DNA of 23,753 nucleotides, taken from Perkinsus olseni. Taxonomy: Eukaryota; Perkinsozoa; Perkinsida. The DNA lies in NCBI GenBank assembly GCA_013115125.1, contig JABANN010000515.1, forward strand, positions 1 through 23,753. The letters run 5' to 3'. This document shows, one piece after another, positions 1-11,454 of the stretch (the first letter of the stretch is position 1; each line of letters opens with the position of its first letter). Made by a program: the position numbers and the translations under genes. The notes beneath the pieces are model-generated. The model did not search any database. It saw only the letters and a program-made list of their open reading frames with translations, and was not told where the DNA came from.

Positions 1-3000
1 AACTGATTGACAAAGTTCCAGAATCATTTCATCATTCGACGTTATTTTATGGGCGAGCGAAACTGAGGCCTCCTTGCAAAATTCAGGAACCCCGATTTTC
101 TGAGAAAATCTCTTTTTTGCCCAGTGCATCGATGTCCTATCGAGCTTCAAACTAGTGTACTGATACTGACGGACTCTGACCAAATTCCGCGAGTTTTCGA
201 AACCCGGACCCCACTACCTTGCCAGTCTGTTAACAGCCCATTCGTGATTGAATGGACATATATCTTCATCAGCACACCAAAGCCTCTCCGCTATGGCAGC
301 CGCTCGCAGCCACACTCTTGGCATGAACACACTGGCGTCCACAGACTCTCCTGAGGAATCCTCCACAATTCACTTCCCGTCCACGTAGAAAGGCCTTAGT
401 AACCGCCTTGAACGATTTTCCGCAATCGACCAAGGCGAATGGAAGGCTCTCGTCCGACGATTTTCTTTTATAACATCTCACTCAATAGCTCAATATGCAT
501 ACAACATTCAGGTAGAGCAGAACCATCGAAGCTACTCATAAACTTCAAAGATTTGCCGTTGATTGGTGCCCCCTGTGTCACCATACCCAGCGACTATCAC
601 AACGGAGTAGCCCGTGGAAAATGCTCTTAAGACTAAACTGTACTGAGCTATACTATCTCACACGTTGCGAATCTAATATCATAGGCTGATGAAACGAACG
701 AAACTGGAAAAGTCCCGCAGATTCCGAATTCATCAGAACTTTAAACGCTGAAACGACTTCCCTCGGCGCGGCAGAATCCACAGGCAGATCAATGACGAAA
801 TTATTATCACAAAAGTTGTGGTTGTATTTTTTGTCTCTAGTCTCCACGACTGTGTTCTGATATAACCGCATCATTACTTGTCGACGCTACGTCAACAACT
901 TCAACACCAATTGGTGTAATAACTAGATAACAGTAACAATAACGTCAATCGCGTTAGTATGGTTACTCAAGCTCTACTTAACCACCAATCACCTAGAACC
1001 TTCGTACACTTCTAAGCCAAAGAGCCTTGAGCTGTCTCAATACCCCCAATGACTACCCCACATGCAGGCCTCGCCACCTTTGATAACCCCGGCTCCATCT
1101 CGCTTCAACGGCACGTCATAAAATGTCGCCCAATCACTGAGGAAGAGAAAATTGATCCACGAAAATCGGCCAGGCAACTCACTCGCCGAGTAGGTCCAAA
1201 AAGAAGGCCGAGCTGTAAATGAGACCCCCGAAATTTCCAGACGCGGCCATCTGAAAAGAGACCAAATAAACGTATTCAAGGTTAACCATAGGTTTGCTCA
1301 CGTCCAACGTCTGCGATGTGTCATAACGCCAGATCTGCCAAGTGTCGATGGTATCAGCCTGGGTCGTGTGGTCGTCGAGGAAATCATTCCACAGAATCAC
1401 GCGAGCACCTGAAGTCGATTTGAGACGCTACCAAAATGCCAGTCAGGCCAACCTGTCCTTCTCTTCACTTCCGCTATTGTATGGGAGATCCAATAGTCTA
1501 CGAGGTCTGTTCGATTGTGGAACTTACTGAAGCAGGAAAAAACTTCGGTTCAGCAAAGCAGCACTACACTCGCCGTAGAAAGGGACGATTTCCTCAGAAT
1601 TGGAAAAAAATTCCGATGAAGTTTACACAGGAAGCGAATCGATGCGAAATCTTGAGGAAAATTCCGCGCGAATCTTCATATAAGTGCACGGTCAAAGATG
1701 TTATGTTCATCCTTCGACGCCTCGGAGCGGGGTATTGATCTTTCCGAGTATTAGCCCACCCGTGATCTCTCGCCCACTGTTCCAATGCCGGAGTATTCCA
1801 GGCGTCTCCGACCTCATCCCCTCCCAGATGAACCACTCTCTCACCTGAAAAGTTTCAGACGAAAAATCACAGCAGACATCACGAAAATCTTCCGAAAGAT
1901 AAGAGCCACAATGACCGTTGCGCTCAACATCACTTTTCAAAACAGAAAAAGTTGGTATGAAAGATTGATTTTTTTGTTCAAGTTTGTCTTGACATCACGC
2001 ACTCCTCAACGACGGAAAGCAAACACCGGTTGCTGTGTCGGTTATGTGCCTCAAGCTTAGGATTTCTTAGCGTAGCTAGTGCGCAATCACTGGTCATACT
2101 GTCAATAGGACCCTCAAGTTAATTATCATTTTCCATGATCAACAATCTCGCACTAGAGCCGGAAACCGAGCGTAGCTCTACCGCCCGCTTCGGTTGTTTG
2201 CTAGATGGCGATGAAAGAAAATTCTCATTTGAAAGTCACCTTGAATATATAAAGGCATTCTGATGACGAGCATGCACGAGATCGAAGTACTTCGATTTCG
2301 TGCGCGAGCGAGTTTAGTCACCAATAGCAGATCATGATAATCATCGAAACTGAATCTACAGGAAGTTCTCTATCATATGGCATTCTTAAATTTTCTGCGC
2401 CTTTGTCGGATACTTCATCGCAAAAACCGGTTACCCGTGAAGTGGGATATCGCCTTATTACCATTTTTTACTCTTCCCTGCCCGCAGTAGAACAACTCGA
2501 CGACCTCTGAGATCACATCAACCGCCATCTTGCTGGTCCGCTCACTGATAGGGTCCATCCAGTAGTCAGCCTCTCCCGTGAGGAAAGGGTATCTACCAAA
2601 GCAGTCTGCTTTAAGCAGAAGTTTCCCGGCAAAGATCAACCTCGCTCTGAAAGCAACGCTCCTAGCTTGATGAACAGCCTGAAGAACGTCGGTGCGTGGT
2701 AGTCTAACTGAGCCGTATAGTCGGCGTTGGACTTTAAATTTATAAACAACCAACTACTCGACAAAGGAGAACGACCAGCGAAAAAACTTCAGACCAGTCA
2801 TTTTTGATGATGCGCGATTCCGCATGCGGTAGAGCTATCCTGGTCAACCAGACGCCGAGTGATGTGCTTGGCCAGGGTGTCATAGAAAACCGAGAGTCAC
2901 ACAGAATCCGTGTGTTCCACGCCCGCAACGAGCTGACGACTGTCGGGTTGAATGAGCCCGGCTGAGGATCTGCGTCACAGATTCCGAAGCACATATTCCG

Positions 3001-6000
3001 ATCGAACAGATTAACATTGAAAATTCGAAGCCCTTTGCGGCAAGGCAGCAAGGATTGGGGGAGGGACTCACCCTCGAATCCAGCTGGTAGTGTGAGCGGG
3101 TACATCCATTTCCGGTATAACTTTGATGTTCAAGCTGTTAGCATACTCGACGACCTCCTTCACCTCGTCCGCAGTGTACCTGAGGGAGGATGATCACAGA
3201 AAACGCTTCGGAAGTTCTTATTAGCGTCCGAGGGCCCCAGCCTTGCCATTCGAGACGCCTTGTAGACTCTCGAATCCTTCAAACTACAGAGTGATGGTGC
3301 AGCGTGAGAGGCGTTAGTTCAAAGCTACTGTCGAAATCGGCGTGGGGTCGTGCTGGCCGAATTATACGATAGGAAATCCTCACGGCGCGCGTGGCCGTCA
3401 TGTCCGAGAGCTTGCGGACTTCTCCTCCGCGGACTAAAAACGTATCCTTCCGCAATACCCCTCCTAATGGCGGTCGGACGACTAGAAAGTCAGATCGGAA
3501 AAATCGAACTTACGAAACCGGCGTTGGGTTGTTGAATTGCAACCGGCTGTAGTTCTCCAGCTGCACTGAGAAACTGATGTCATCCGATATGTGCCAATGA
3601 AGGACATTCATCTGAACGCGGATGAGCAAAGACGTCAGCTCTCGCGAGAAATTACCGCTTGGAGATCTGTGTTGGTGAGTGAAGATTAAGAATTTGGAAG
3701 GCAGTGAAGGGTAAACTGGCTCGGAAAATTAGGCCCCGGTCAGCATTCAAGAAACTGATTCTAGCGCCGTATTTCACACGGGAAACTGATTTCAGAAAGA
3801 ATCGTTTGCCAACTTCAGAGCGCTGAGTTTCTAGAACAGGCGACAAGGTAGTCAAGGATGTATCATCCTGATAGAGAGTCTCCAGTTAAGTGACGGGCGA
3901 AATTATTATTACAATGGAGATGACAGAAGCTTTCCTCATACGTCGTGTCGTACATGGTACGACGCCACGTCGCTCGGTGCAAGGGCCGCCGGCTGTCACG
4001 CCAATTTTACACAATAGTGGCCGTCGGAACCCTCATAGAACCTCTGCACTTTTCTACTTAACCACTGGGCGAAGTAGAATAGATTAGTCGGAAAATAAAA
4101 GGCCGATAAACAGAGGACTCATAGGGAATACAATAGCTATGAGACAGGAGCGTTACAACAACTTTGTGATAGGAGCAGCAGGATATTCTATCCTGGCACG
4201 GACCCTTGATGATAGGGGCAGTTTACAGCAACTTAAATGAATTTTGTGATAGGAGAGGGCCACACCTAGCTGTATTCCCCTCACACCTCACCTTGACCCA
4301 AGCCATTGTGTGAAGATTCTTCTTGATCAGGTCCACGGGAAGATACCTCCGCCCAGTGTCGATGAGCATCCCTCTGTGAGGGAAGGAAGGGTAATCGGTG
4401 ATGTTGAAGCCCGTGTTTATGATCGAGGTCAGACCGTCTGCGTGATTGTGCGAGATTTGAAACTGATGGAAAAATAGGAAATCGACCCCGCTCGTCCGAG
4501 AGAGAAACAGCGGAATCTTCTGCTATTCCCGTATCGAATTTAATCGAAATAGTCTCCGCGAGATCGCAATGAGAAACTGCAGGAGGCGGAGTCAAAACTC
4601 ACCGCTGTGAGCATGCCGTAGAAGAAGCCGCTTCTGCTGCTGAACTTGAGATGGCAAAGCTGTGGAGTGCAGGTGAACTCGTATGCTTCATCCAGCAGAC
4701 CAACATCATATTCTACACTCACCGCCACTGGGTGAGAGGGTGCTGAGGGCACAGCACAGTTGAGCTCTATCACGCATCGACAGATTGGCTGAGTGGTTAA
4801 GGCTACTAACGCTAATTCACAAGGGCGTAGGATCGAACCCAACGCCTGTCATAAACATCTCCGTGGCTTAATGCCTGGGATAACCCCCACGAAAGAACTC
4901 AACCTACTTGATATTTGCATTCCGTGGACGAAGTTGTTGAGAACGAAGTCCAAATCCTCTTGAACAACTGGGCCCCCATTGGCCTGCAGCTTGAATGCAA
5001 AACAACTACCATAATCATCCCCGGTCTCTGAGACAAACGCGAATACCCGAGGACTGGCGAGATTGTGATGCGCCCTCGGTAGCTCCGGAAAAGCAACCAC
5101 AGAAGCTCCGCTGCGCTCGGTAAGGCCAGGGGGATGGTGAACTTTCACGGAAGAGAAGGTAACTTATCACATCAACAACAGAAATTGTATAAGTATAGAT
5201 AATAATGATAATAATTTATAGTTCAGCCCAAGTTTCGTCCAGCCTCCTCACTGTTTGCTTTTGTGGCAGTGTGATGGTTGAATCTCATTGAGTTTCATTC
5301 TTTTTGAGACTCTGACCGGCTTTTATGCCGTGCGTCCGACAGTATAGTTAGAATAGTTGGTGATATTAGCTATAGTATAACATAATAGTCTAATAGATAA
5401 TAATAGCACTAAAAATAGTTGACTGTAGGTTTAACAGCTAGATAAAAGCTAGTTTAAAGCGAAGAACGATACATAAATAATAGAATGATAATTATACCCA
5501 ATATTTCCTTATTCATAAAATTAGATTATGAATATTACTCAAGATTAGCATCTTTGGTATGATGGTACACGCCTCGTCATCTCAATAAGTACTCAATATT
5601 CTATACTGAATAATACCACCAATTATCACGATACTAATATATCAAGATAGTGCCGGTAGGCACAACTCTTTGTTTTTCCGACTCTTTCTTGTATGAGGCC
5701 CACCATTAAAAATTTGCTAAAAAAACGAAAAAAATAAATAGCAGTAGCTGGAGCAAGCGACGGAGGACTGGCGACTGAGACGTTGACCGCGAGGATGGAG
5801 GAAGACGCAGAAGAAGTCGGTCGAAGCCTTAGAGCAGGAAGACGTGATAATCAAGTCATGTATTGCTCGTCATTAAGGACAGTTTCGAACGGATATATCA
5901 TAAAGCATACTAAACGAACATATAAAGTATAATGAATAACCTATTAATACTATATAATAACCTCTACGTTACTCGACGTCTTTCCAACGCCGTTCACTGT

Positions 6001-6280
6001 TATCGACTTCGGAACTGGCCAGATCATCAAGGGTGGCTGTGGAGGCGTGGCAGCTGCGTTTCCATATCCCGCGACACTCGGGCACCTAAAGTTCATGTCA
6101 ATTGCCGGCAGGCACAATTCCTCCGGAAAGAACTCAGAAGGTGGCAACTCGGAGATACCGATCAGATCACTCGATTCAGCGCGAAAGGTCCAAGGTTCAA
6201 ATCCCCCGTCGGGCTTACATGGCGAGCAGACATAACGTCGCGGCAGTTGCCGCATGACCTGGAGTCCTGCGAGTGACCAT
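1..6280 (-). CDS. Secreted beta-N-acetylhexosaminidase, GH20 family, multi-exon, C-terminus off the left edge
   Basis: Hydrolyses terminal beta-linked GlcNAc/GalNAc in the secretory pathway, lysosome-like compartments or outside the cell. Exons, all in phase: 6280-6219, 6085-5973, 5027-4908, 4742-4603, 4462-4292, 3611-3514, 3179-3072, 2646-2462, 1844-1760, 1526-1453, 1408-1302, 1250-1183, 1136-1057, 350-218 and 136-1 (open at the edge). About 560 residues are visible. Residues 1-29 form a signal peptide. IWPVPKS opens the N-terminal GH20b domain, which also carries DEAYEF. The catalytic barrel shows FPHRGMLIDTGRRYLP (substrate Arg near 175), VLHWHISDD, IPEMDVPAHT, HLGGDEV (catalytic Asp-Glu near 342-343), ILWNDF, GGEACMWGES and RVWLRAAAIAERLW. 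The catalytic residues look intact. The join at 2462/1844 adds about nine residues before HLGGDEV, so the exon end at 2462 is less sure. The start was chosen for its signal peptide and strong GTAAGC donor. Confidence 0.93.
2665..2730 (+). repeat. Dispersed repeat copy in a hexosaminidase intron
   Basis: Shares ordered blocks with 6532-6621: CTTGATGAACAG, GAACGTCGGTGC, TAGTYTAACT and a TCRGCGTT block, with indels between them. It lies in the intron just upstream of the exon starting at 2646. The second copy runs into a tRNA B-box, so both are probably fragments of one tRNA-derived short element. I see no target-site duplication. Confidence 0.5.
4779..4851 (+). pseudogene. Decayed tRNA-Leu-like sequence inside a hexosaminidase intron
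   Basis: Opens with GACAGATTGGCTGAGTGG, nearly the 5' end of the intact tRNA-Leu at 7858, and closes with a B-box (GGATCGAACCC) and GCCTGTC, which pairs with the 5' end. The anticodon arm does not fold, the T stem has a mismatch, and the long variable arm is missing. It is probably a tRNA pseudogene or SINE head. It sits antisense in the intron between exons 5027-4908 and 4742-4603. Confidence 0.6.
5028..5972 (-). other. Long AT-rich intron of the hexosaminidase gene
   Basis: This 945-nt intron separates the WPVP exon from the next exon. From about 5160 to 5960 it is strikingly AT-rich, with many TAATA and ATAAT runs, in contrast to the flanks. I found no exon-like frame, tRNA or clear repeat in it. 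A short motif near 5651 (TGCCGGTAGGCACAACT) recurs with changes near 6103. Confidence 0.5.
6186..6215 (+). repeat. tRNA-like T-arm in hexosaminidase intron 1
   Basis: CCAAGGTTCAAATCCCCCGTCGGG-like sequence matching a pol III B-box (GGTTCAAATCC) on the plus strand, inside the first intron of the minus-strand hexosaminidase gene. No intact tRNA body can be folded upstream, so I read it as the tail of a tRNA-derived element. Confidence 0.45.
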
Positions 6281-6531
6281 TAGGAACCCCCAGGCAACTG
6301 AGCGGACCGCAGGAGATACTTTTCTCAGTCGACAAGCCACCTCAACGTGGCAATGATTCCACTTGAGGCACTCGCGTAACGCAAACAGAATCTCACGGCA
6401 TCACCAACGTTGTGAATGGGGGACAAGAAATCGCATCATGCGAAGTCATCCACAGCGTGACTCGGTAAGAGCTTGGGAACTTCTCCCGAGTCTGAAGACA
6501 TAAGTGGGCGCTCTAGGAGCAACATTCTTCG

Positions 6532-6672
6532 GCTTGATGAACAGAGCCTAGTCAACAGGCTGAACTGGCCCCCCAAAAAGAACGTCGGTGCTAGTTTAAC
6601 TAGGTCGTACTATCAGCGTTAGAGTTCGAACTCACACACACCAGAGGGCGCAGGTTCGATCCCGGCGTCGTT
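6532..6672 (+). repeat. tRNA-derived dispersed element
   Basis: Contains the blocks shared with 2665-2730, then two T-arm-like sequences: GAGTTCGAACTC near 6622 and a good B-box, CAGGTTCGATCCCGG, near 6651. The sequence after the B-box (CGGCGTCGTT) is roughly complementary to AACGTCGG near 6581, as in an acceptor stem. This fits a tRNA-headed SINE rather than a working tRNA gene. Confidence 0.5.
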
Positions 6673-6782
6673 GAGTTCACTCAGTAGATCGTCAAATGTC
6701 TTCTCCATGCGCGTTCAATAAACCCCACCGCTCGTGAATAATCTAAGGATCTCTCTATCAAGGAATCACTCCTAGTGCTTGA

Positions 6783-7100
6783 CTAGGAAGATCGCATAAA
6801 TTGTGGTAATGGGAGGAATAGACGACTCCCGCATGAGTGCTCGCGCCTGATGACTCCTATCATCATGAAAAAATGGAAATTGATCAATTTAACCGCCCGG
6901 TCGTTGAAACTTTCTCGACGAACAAATCGCATCAAACATTCGGCCGATGTTTCATTCACGGTCCTCACGTAGTATAGCGCTCTCGAACACGGTGGGCCAA
7001 CGTGAGGCCCACCGTCGTTTCCGACGGTTGCGACCGTGGGTGACATACTTCCGGCTCTACCACGGCGGCTTTGGCGTAGTAGGTAGCGCGTAGGTCTCAT
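6783..7100 (-). CDS. Weak 105-residue ORF candidate
   Basis: An ATG-started frame with no recognised domain, lying between the hexosaminidase start and the tRNA-Leu at 7177. It is rich in Arg and Ser near the start and hydrophobic near residues 75-85. A good donor (GTGAGG) after ALYY, at 6968-6963, could make this a first exon instead. The frame runs through two strong hairpins, which may make it a chance ORF. I keep it only because the stretch has no better explanation. Confidence 0.2.
   Translation of the reverse strand: MRPTRYLLRQSRRGRAGSMSPTVATVGNDGGPHVGPPCSRALYYVRTVNETSAECLMRFVRRESFNDRAVKLINFHFFMMIGVIRREHSCGSRLFLPLPQFMRSS
6990..7028. repeat. Two overlapping perfect hairpins
   Basis: 6990-6998 pairs with 7006-7014 (9 bp, CGGTGGGCC, 7-nt loop). 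7011-7017 pairs with 7022-7028 (7 bp, ACCGTCG, 4-nt loop). They share 7011-7014, so only one can form fully at a time. Function unknown. Confidence 0.7.
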
Positions 7101-7176
7101 AATAACACGGCGTCTTTCACATTGAGAAAGTTGACGAGTTCCTCTCCAATATATCGGACATAGGAAGCGTCATGAA

Positions 7177-7258
7177 TGTCAGCTGTGGGATTCGAACCCA
7201 CGAGGATCTCTCCGCCAGAACTTGAGTCTGGCGCCTTAGACCGCTCGGCCAAACTGAC
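7177..7258 (-). tRNA. tRNA-Leu(CAA): tRNA-Leu (anticodon CAA)
   Basis: An 82-nt sequence folding as a class II tRNA. The acceptor stem GTCAGTT/AGCTGAC has discriminator A. The D arm is GGCCGAGCGGTCTAAGGC. The anticodon stem CCAGA/TCTGG has loop CTCAAGT, anticodon CAA for UUG codons. A long variable arm and the T arm GTGGG-TTCGAAT-CCCAC follow. No intron and no encoded CCA. It looks functional. Confidence 0.95.
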
Positions 7259-7368
7259 TCCGAGAAATCTGTATATATGACACTATCCAGCAGACCGTTT
7301 GTGTTGGGGGAGATGTACGACGGATGCAGAAGACCGGAAAGATGAGTAGAGCATTACAATTCACCCTC

Positions 7369-7778
7369 TCAGCTATCGAGAAGCGAAATCTTGTCGACCC
7401 AATATTCCGCAATAGACCGAAATGAATAACCGATGTCGGACGCCACTAGGGATCGTCTCGGATCCAAAAAGTAGAGCCCAGTAAGATCTCCCGCCATACA
7501 AAACCCACAGTCATTCCAGCCGAGGCATCGACAATGCCGCGTTGCGCCGGGTATCTGCAGTTGGAGCCCTCCGGAACAGTACACGCCCAAATTGGACGCC
7601 CCACAAATTTCCTTTTTCAATGACCTGAAACCACCGCCGACGAGGAGTCGTTACGTGTTGGTTGAGTGCAGCAACTCCACTCGACGAGCACCATGATACC
7701 ACCCGCACGCATACACAAGCGCGGCAGCAAGTTGAATGGGCGTGTGTGTACGCATGTACATGGCAAGAGTATCAGCAT
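7369..7778 (-). CDS. Cys-rich small protein candidate, two exons
   Basis: The best-supported part is a terminal exon at 7611-7369, or from 7624 with the alternative acceptor. It encodes a Cys-rich stretch (GVYCSGG, HCRCLGWNDCGFC) followed by GLYFLDPRRS and a TGA stop. A first exon from the ATG at 7778 (MLILLPCTCV, short hydrophobic start) can be joined in phase through a GTCGAG donor at 7686-7681, but the donor is weak. The family is not recognised. It lies between the two tRNA-Leu genes on the same strand as its larger neighbours. Confidence 0.35.
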
Positions 7779-7857
7779 ATTGCCCGACAGTCGATCGTTT
7801 TCGAAAGCATTATTAGGGGTGGGCGGCGAGATCGGGATGCTTCCAACGTTCATCACC

Positions 7858-7937
7858 GACAGTTTGGCCGAGTGGTCCAAGGCGCTGGCTTTAGGCGCCA
7901 GTCCGAAAGGGCGTGGGTTCGAACCTCACAGTTGTCA
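7858..7937 (+). tRNA. tRNA-Leu(TAG): tRNA-Leu (anticodon UAG)
   Basis: An 80-nt class II tRNA. The acceptor stem is GACAGTT/AGTTGTC with a G-U and a U-G pair, discriminator A. The D arm is GGCCGAGTGGTCCAAGGC. The anticodon stem CTGGC/GCCAG has loop TTTAGGC, anticodon UAG. A long variable arm and the T arm GTGGG-TTCGAAC-CTCAC follow. No intron. It is on the opposite strand to the CAA gene 600 nt away and resembles it throughout. Confidence 0.93.
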
Positions 7938-8155
7938 TTTGCGTCGGTCGATGAATCCAATTTTTCTTCTAGGTTTGACCTAGGTAGTCATAATCTTGAT
8001 TATCAGCAGCCTCTCGGACAACTGGAAGACTCACGCAACCTCTCAAGGCTTTCACAACATCATCCACGTTCCAGTTGCATCATGCGGACTCATTCGGCGC
8101 TTCTCTTGACGAGGGCTCGAGAGAGGAACCTGAGAAGGCCTCAACGATCGCACCA

Positions 8156-10600
8156 TCAACCCCCGTACGAGGCAGGGAGTTCACCTGGCCTCTCCTTGGG
8201 TGCGACCGGTATGTCCATCGCCGCCGCTCTGTATGCATCCGCATACACTCTTCGCTGGAGGGCCAGCGCAAGAATCATCAGCAATAACGAAATGCCGATT
8301 CCGAGCGAGAAGGCCACTAACACTCTACCTGCCGAAGGGAAACACAATCGTTACCATAAACGGAACCTTCACGAGATGGTAGAAACTGAGCGGAGCGATG
8401 CGATTTTCCACCAGTTCTTCGCGAGATCGCTCGCTCCTGTCCATGAGAGGTTTCCTCTAAGAGAGCGACTGCATTGATCTCGTCGACGGCGACATCCAGG
8501 AACTACGAACAGAAACATCCAGCGCCATTTCGCGCGCGACTTAATTCAACTTACTCTGACGAAGCGCGTTCTCAAACTGGCAGCCTCGCAGGGCTGGAGA
8601 TCAAAAAAGAAGAGTGAGAGCAGAATTATCGGGCGGAAAATGGACATGCAGAAAGGTAATGGCTAGATCAAGGCGCAGCATCTTAGGTTGAACCGCGGAA
8701 GATACAAAATAGGTCGTATCGGCGGGGTTCAACTCAACACATCCCTTCCCTAAACCGCCAACTTCATACATGTTACACATAAATTCAACTTCAGATCCTC
8801 AGACCTAAAACCAGCACGACCCTTGCGAAACAGCAAGCGGGTGTAAAGTCATGAAATTTTACGATGGGCATGACAAATCGCGCTCGCCATGTTGATCGAT
8901 TTGTCTACCTCGGCCCATCCTGCGTTGTATTCAGATTCACCAGCAAAAGCCTCCTACCTTGTCAACAGTCATCTACGAAGAGCGCACGTCTCGGCATGTC
9001 GGCCGACTCGGTCGCAACTCGATTGAATTGGCCCTGAGCAAAATTCGACAACCGTCGCCAACACTGCATGTATTGCTGCCATGTCGACGATACGATCAGC
9101 TGTTCACGCCCGCATAACATTTCGCGCGCCACGAAATTACTCACCTTCACAGAGCCGGCTCTTTTACGGGGCAACCATGGCGGGGACGAGACCTCCTTCG
9201 GTCTCTTTGGTGGCGTCGAGTATCCTTCATCTACAAAGCGAAAAAAGGCACTTGGACCAAGCACGAAGTTCTTCTCTGAAAAATAAAAAAAATTTTTTAC
9301 AACAATGATCTATTGTTGCATGCTTGGATGTATCAAGTCTATTGCGTTCTTCGGGTAAAATATAGGTAGGTAGCCCCAACGAGCGAGTAAACGACACCAA
9401 CAGCGATAATTCACTAAATCGTTCTGTTTCTCCACAATGAAGGTGAGAAATCACGCGGGAACATTGAACGCGTGATTCTGATAAAATCATCTCATACCAT
9501 CGACGGTAGTGGTTAATCAAACTCTTCAAAAAACCAAAGATTTCCGGAAAAAAACGCCAACTTGAAGTTACATTCTCTTTACCTATGGCAGTATTCTCAG
9601 ACCGACAAGGGAGTCTGGTCGTCACAAATCAGCTGGAAATAAATTCATCAGTCGAATTTATTTCCAGAAAATCGCAAATCACAGCCACCCTGAGCATACC
9701 TGTGATAACCCCCTGCTCTCGCGGAAGTGCTCGATGTGTTGAACATGATCGATTCTGAAACAGAAATGCCCAGGTAATTTCGAACTGAAGTGTGACAAGC
9801 CCAAGCGCCCCGTCGAACGATATAACCGAAAACGTCAACAGTCGAAACAAAAAAACTAGGGCGCTCGCTTTTTACATACACACGGTGAACTGCTCACAAC
9901 GATCGCTTCGAAAAGGGCTACTTCGTCAGTCGGCCCCTCTCCGATGCTTGCATTCCGTGCCGACCCACGACGGCTCCTCGGGCTCCTGGGCGTTGATGGT
10001 CGGAACTCGAGACCGCTGAAGACACCAGCAAATGCAGACACCAACTGCGCGGCTCTCCCGCGAGCTATGCCGCCGCTCGGGAACGCTCCCGACCTCCTTT
10101 CCAAACGTCTCATGTAAGGCAACTGTTCGAGTTTATCCCACCGAGGAAGTAATTTGAAAAAAATTCGAATGCTTTTCGTTGAGATCACGCTTTTGGAAGA
10201 AACGTGACCAAGATGGCGGTATCGCTGAGGAACCGCCAGACCCCTCCATCGCCCCACCGAATCCTCGCTAGACCTCGGAAGATCGAGAGCGAGTAGAAGC
10301 TAGGCCGACCAGAGCTAGCCCAGCAAGGTGAACGCTCTTCGAAGATTCTCACTCAGTTGTGGGCGGAGAATCATTGGTTAGACCGTGAAGGGTCGAAAGA
10401 GCATTTCACCGCTACGCCCTGCGAACTCTTTCACCCGAGGAAGGAAAATTCTTTTTTCGCCAACTGAGCATTTTTCTACAAAATGGGGAGAATAACGAAT
10501 GACGAATGAGTCAAACGAGTCGCCATTTTCCGAGTTTCTGTGAAATCGGCGTCACCCACCGAGCGCACCCTTTTCGAAGCTTCTTGGGAGGGGAGGCCAT
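8156..10600 (-). CDS. Single-pass membrane protein of unknown family, many small exons
   Basis: Exons, all phase-consistent: 10600-10560, 10475-10435, 10263-10142, 10015-9969, 9920-9898, 9784-9700, 9614-9583, 9275-9145, 9033-8988, 8919-8863, 8797-8646, 8593-8555, 8502-8412, 8328-8156, giving about 359 residues. The N-terminus (MASPPKKLRKGCAR) is basic with no signal peptide. The best-defined exons are 9275-9145 (FVLGPSAFFRFVDEGYSTPP), 8797-8646 (EVEFMCNMYEVGGLGKGCVE) and 8502-8412 (FLDVAVDEINAVALLEE). Near residue 305 a membrane helix (VLVAFSLGIGISLLLMILAL) begins, followed by QRRVYADAYR and a Pro-rich tail. The first three exons and the 23-nt exon are the least certain; an alternative start is the ATG at 10249. 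Family not recognised. Confidence 0.6.
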
Positions 10601-11454
10601 GACGTGAAGGAAAAACCCGTCTAAAGGCAACCCAGTTGCACCGCTTATTATCTTCATTTCCATCACATCCGATCACTTCGATCCACCAGTTCCATCGTAG
10701 GTGTTATTTTTCTCATTGGCATTGCTACGTAGCCCCTCGTTAAACCATACCAAATTTTTCACAACTTCCCCGGAAATGCCTCATGCCGTGTTTCCATTTT
10801 CAATCAAAATTTAGAGCATTCCGATCCTGAGGAATAACACCTACTTGACCCGCTATACAACCACACGAGATGAATCGGAAGATTCCTCGGAAAGAGTAAC
10901 CAGAGAACTCAGAATTCGAGTTGCAATTCACGCTAGGTTGCCAGCACGCTCGCTTCAAATCCAACAAAGCCGGGGGCGGCGTTGGTTAGATTGTATTCAA
11001 TTTACAGTTTCAATTTATCGCTATATAATGATACAGGATATATCAACATTGAGGTCCCTGCGGAAAGAGACATCAGAGGTTTCAGAATTCGCGCTGCGAG
11101 CCCTTTCCCAACGCAACCAGCCAATCGGCATCAACACAGCTGCATGGCGACGCTTGTGACGATCAAAGGATCTCCCCATCATGAAATAAACGATTCTGGA
11201 TGAACCTATCCCATCAGGATACGACGAAAGAATTTCGTGACGCGTGACGAATTGGCGCCGGTTGAGCTTACCTCGATGACTAGTCCAGCTACTGGCTTTC
11301 AAACTAACCTTGACCGGCTGATGTATCAGGCTGCTGGGCCACTTCACGCCGAGCCTTATACTGAAACAACAATAGATCCCGGGTTCGAATCCCAGCGAAA
11401 ACACTTCTTCCAACCCTTGGCTGTCGGCGTGGAACCGCTGCTGGGACGCCCTCT
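10601..11454. other. Spacer with a tRNA-like fragment
   Basis: No convincing exon on either strand between the membrane-protein gene and the next gene upstream. Around 11383-11398 on plus, CCCGGGTTCGAATCCCAGCG is a strong B-box/T-arm. The upstream sequence does not fold into a tRNA body, so it is probably a SINE remnant. The rest is non-repetitive to my eye. Confidence 0.4.

Noticed and set aside
7662-8477. Longest uninterrupted frame in the window, 271 codons on plus
   Set aside because: It runs straight through the intact tRNA-Leu at 7858-7937 and antisense to two exons of the membrane-protein gene. The product is Ser/Arg/His-rich with no domain, as expected of an antisense shadow.
9856-10257. 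133-codon minus ORF, Arg/Ser-rich
   Set aside because: It partly overlaps accepted exons in another frame. The alternative, with a 48-nt intron at 9968-9921, keeps phase through the whole gene. I cannot fully exclude the longer frame near 9990-9890.
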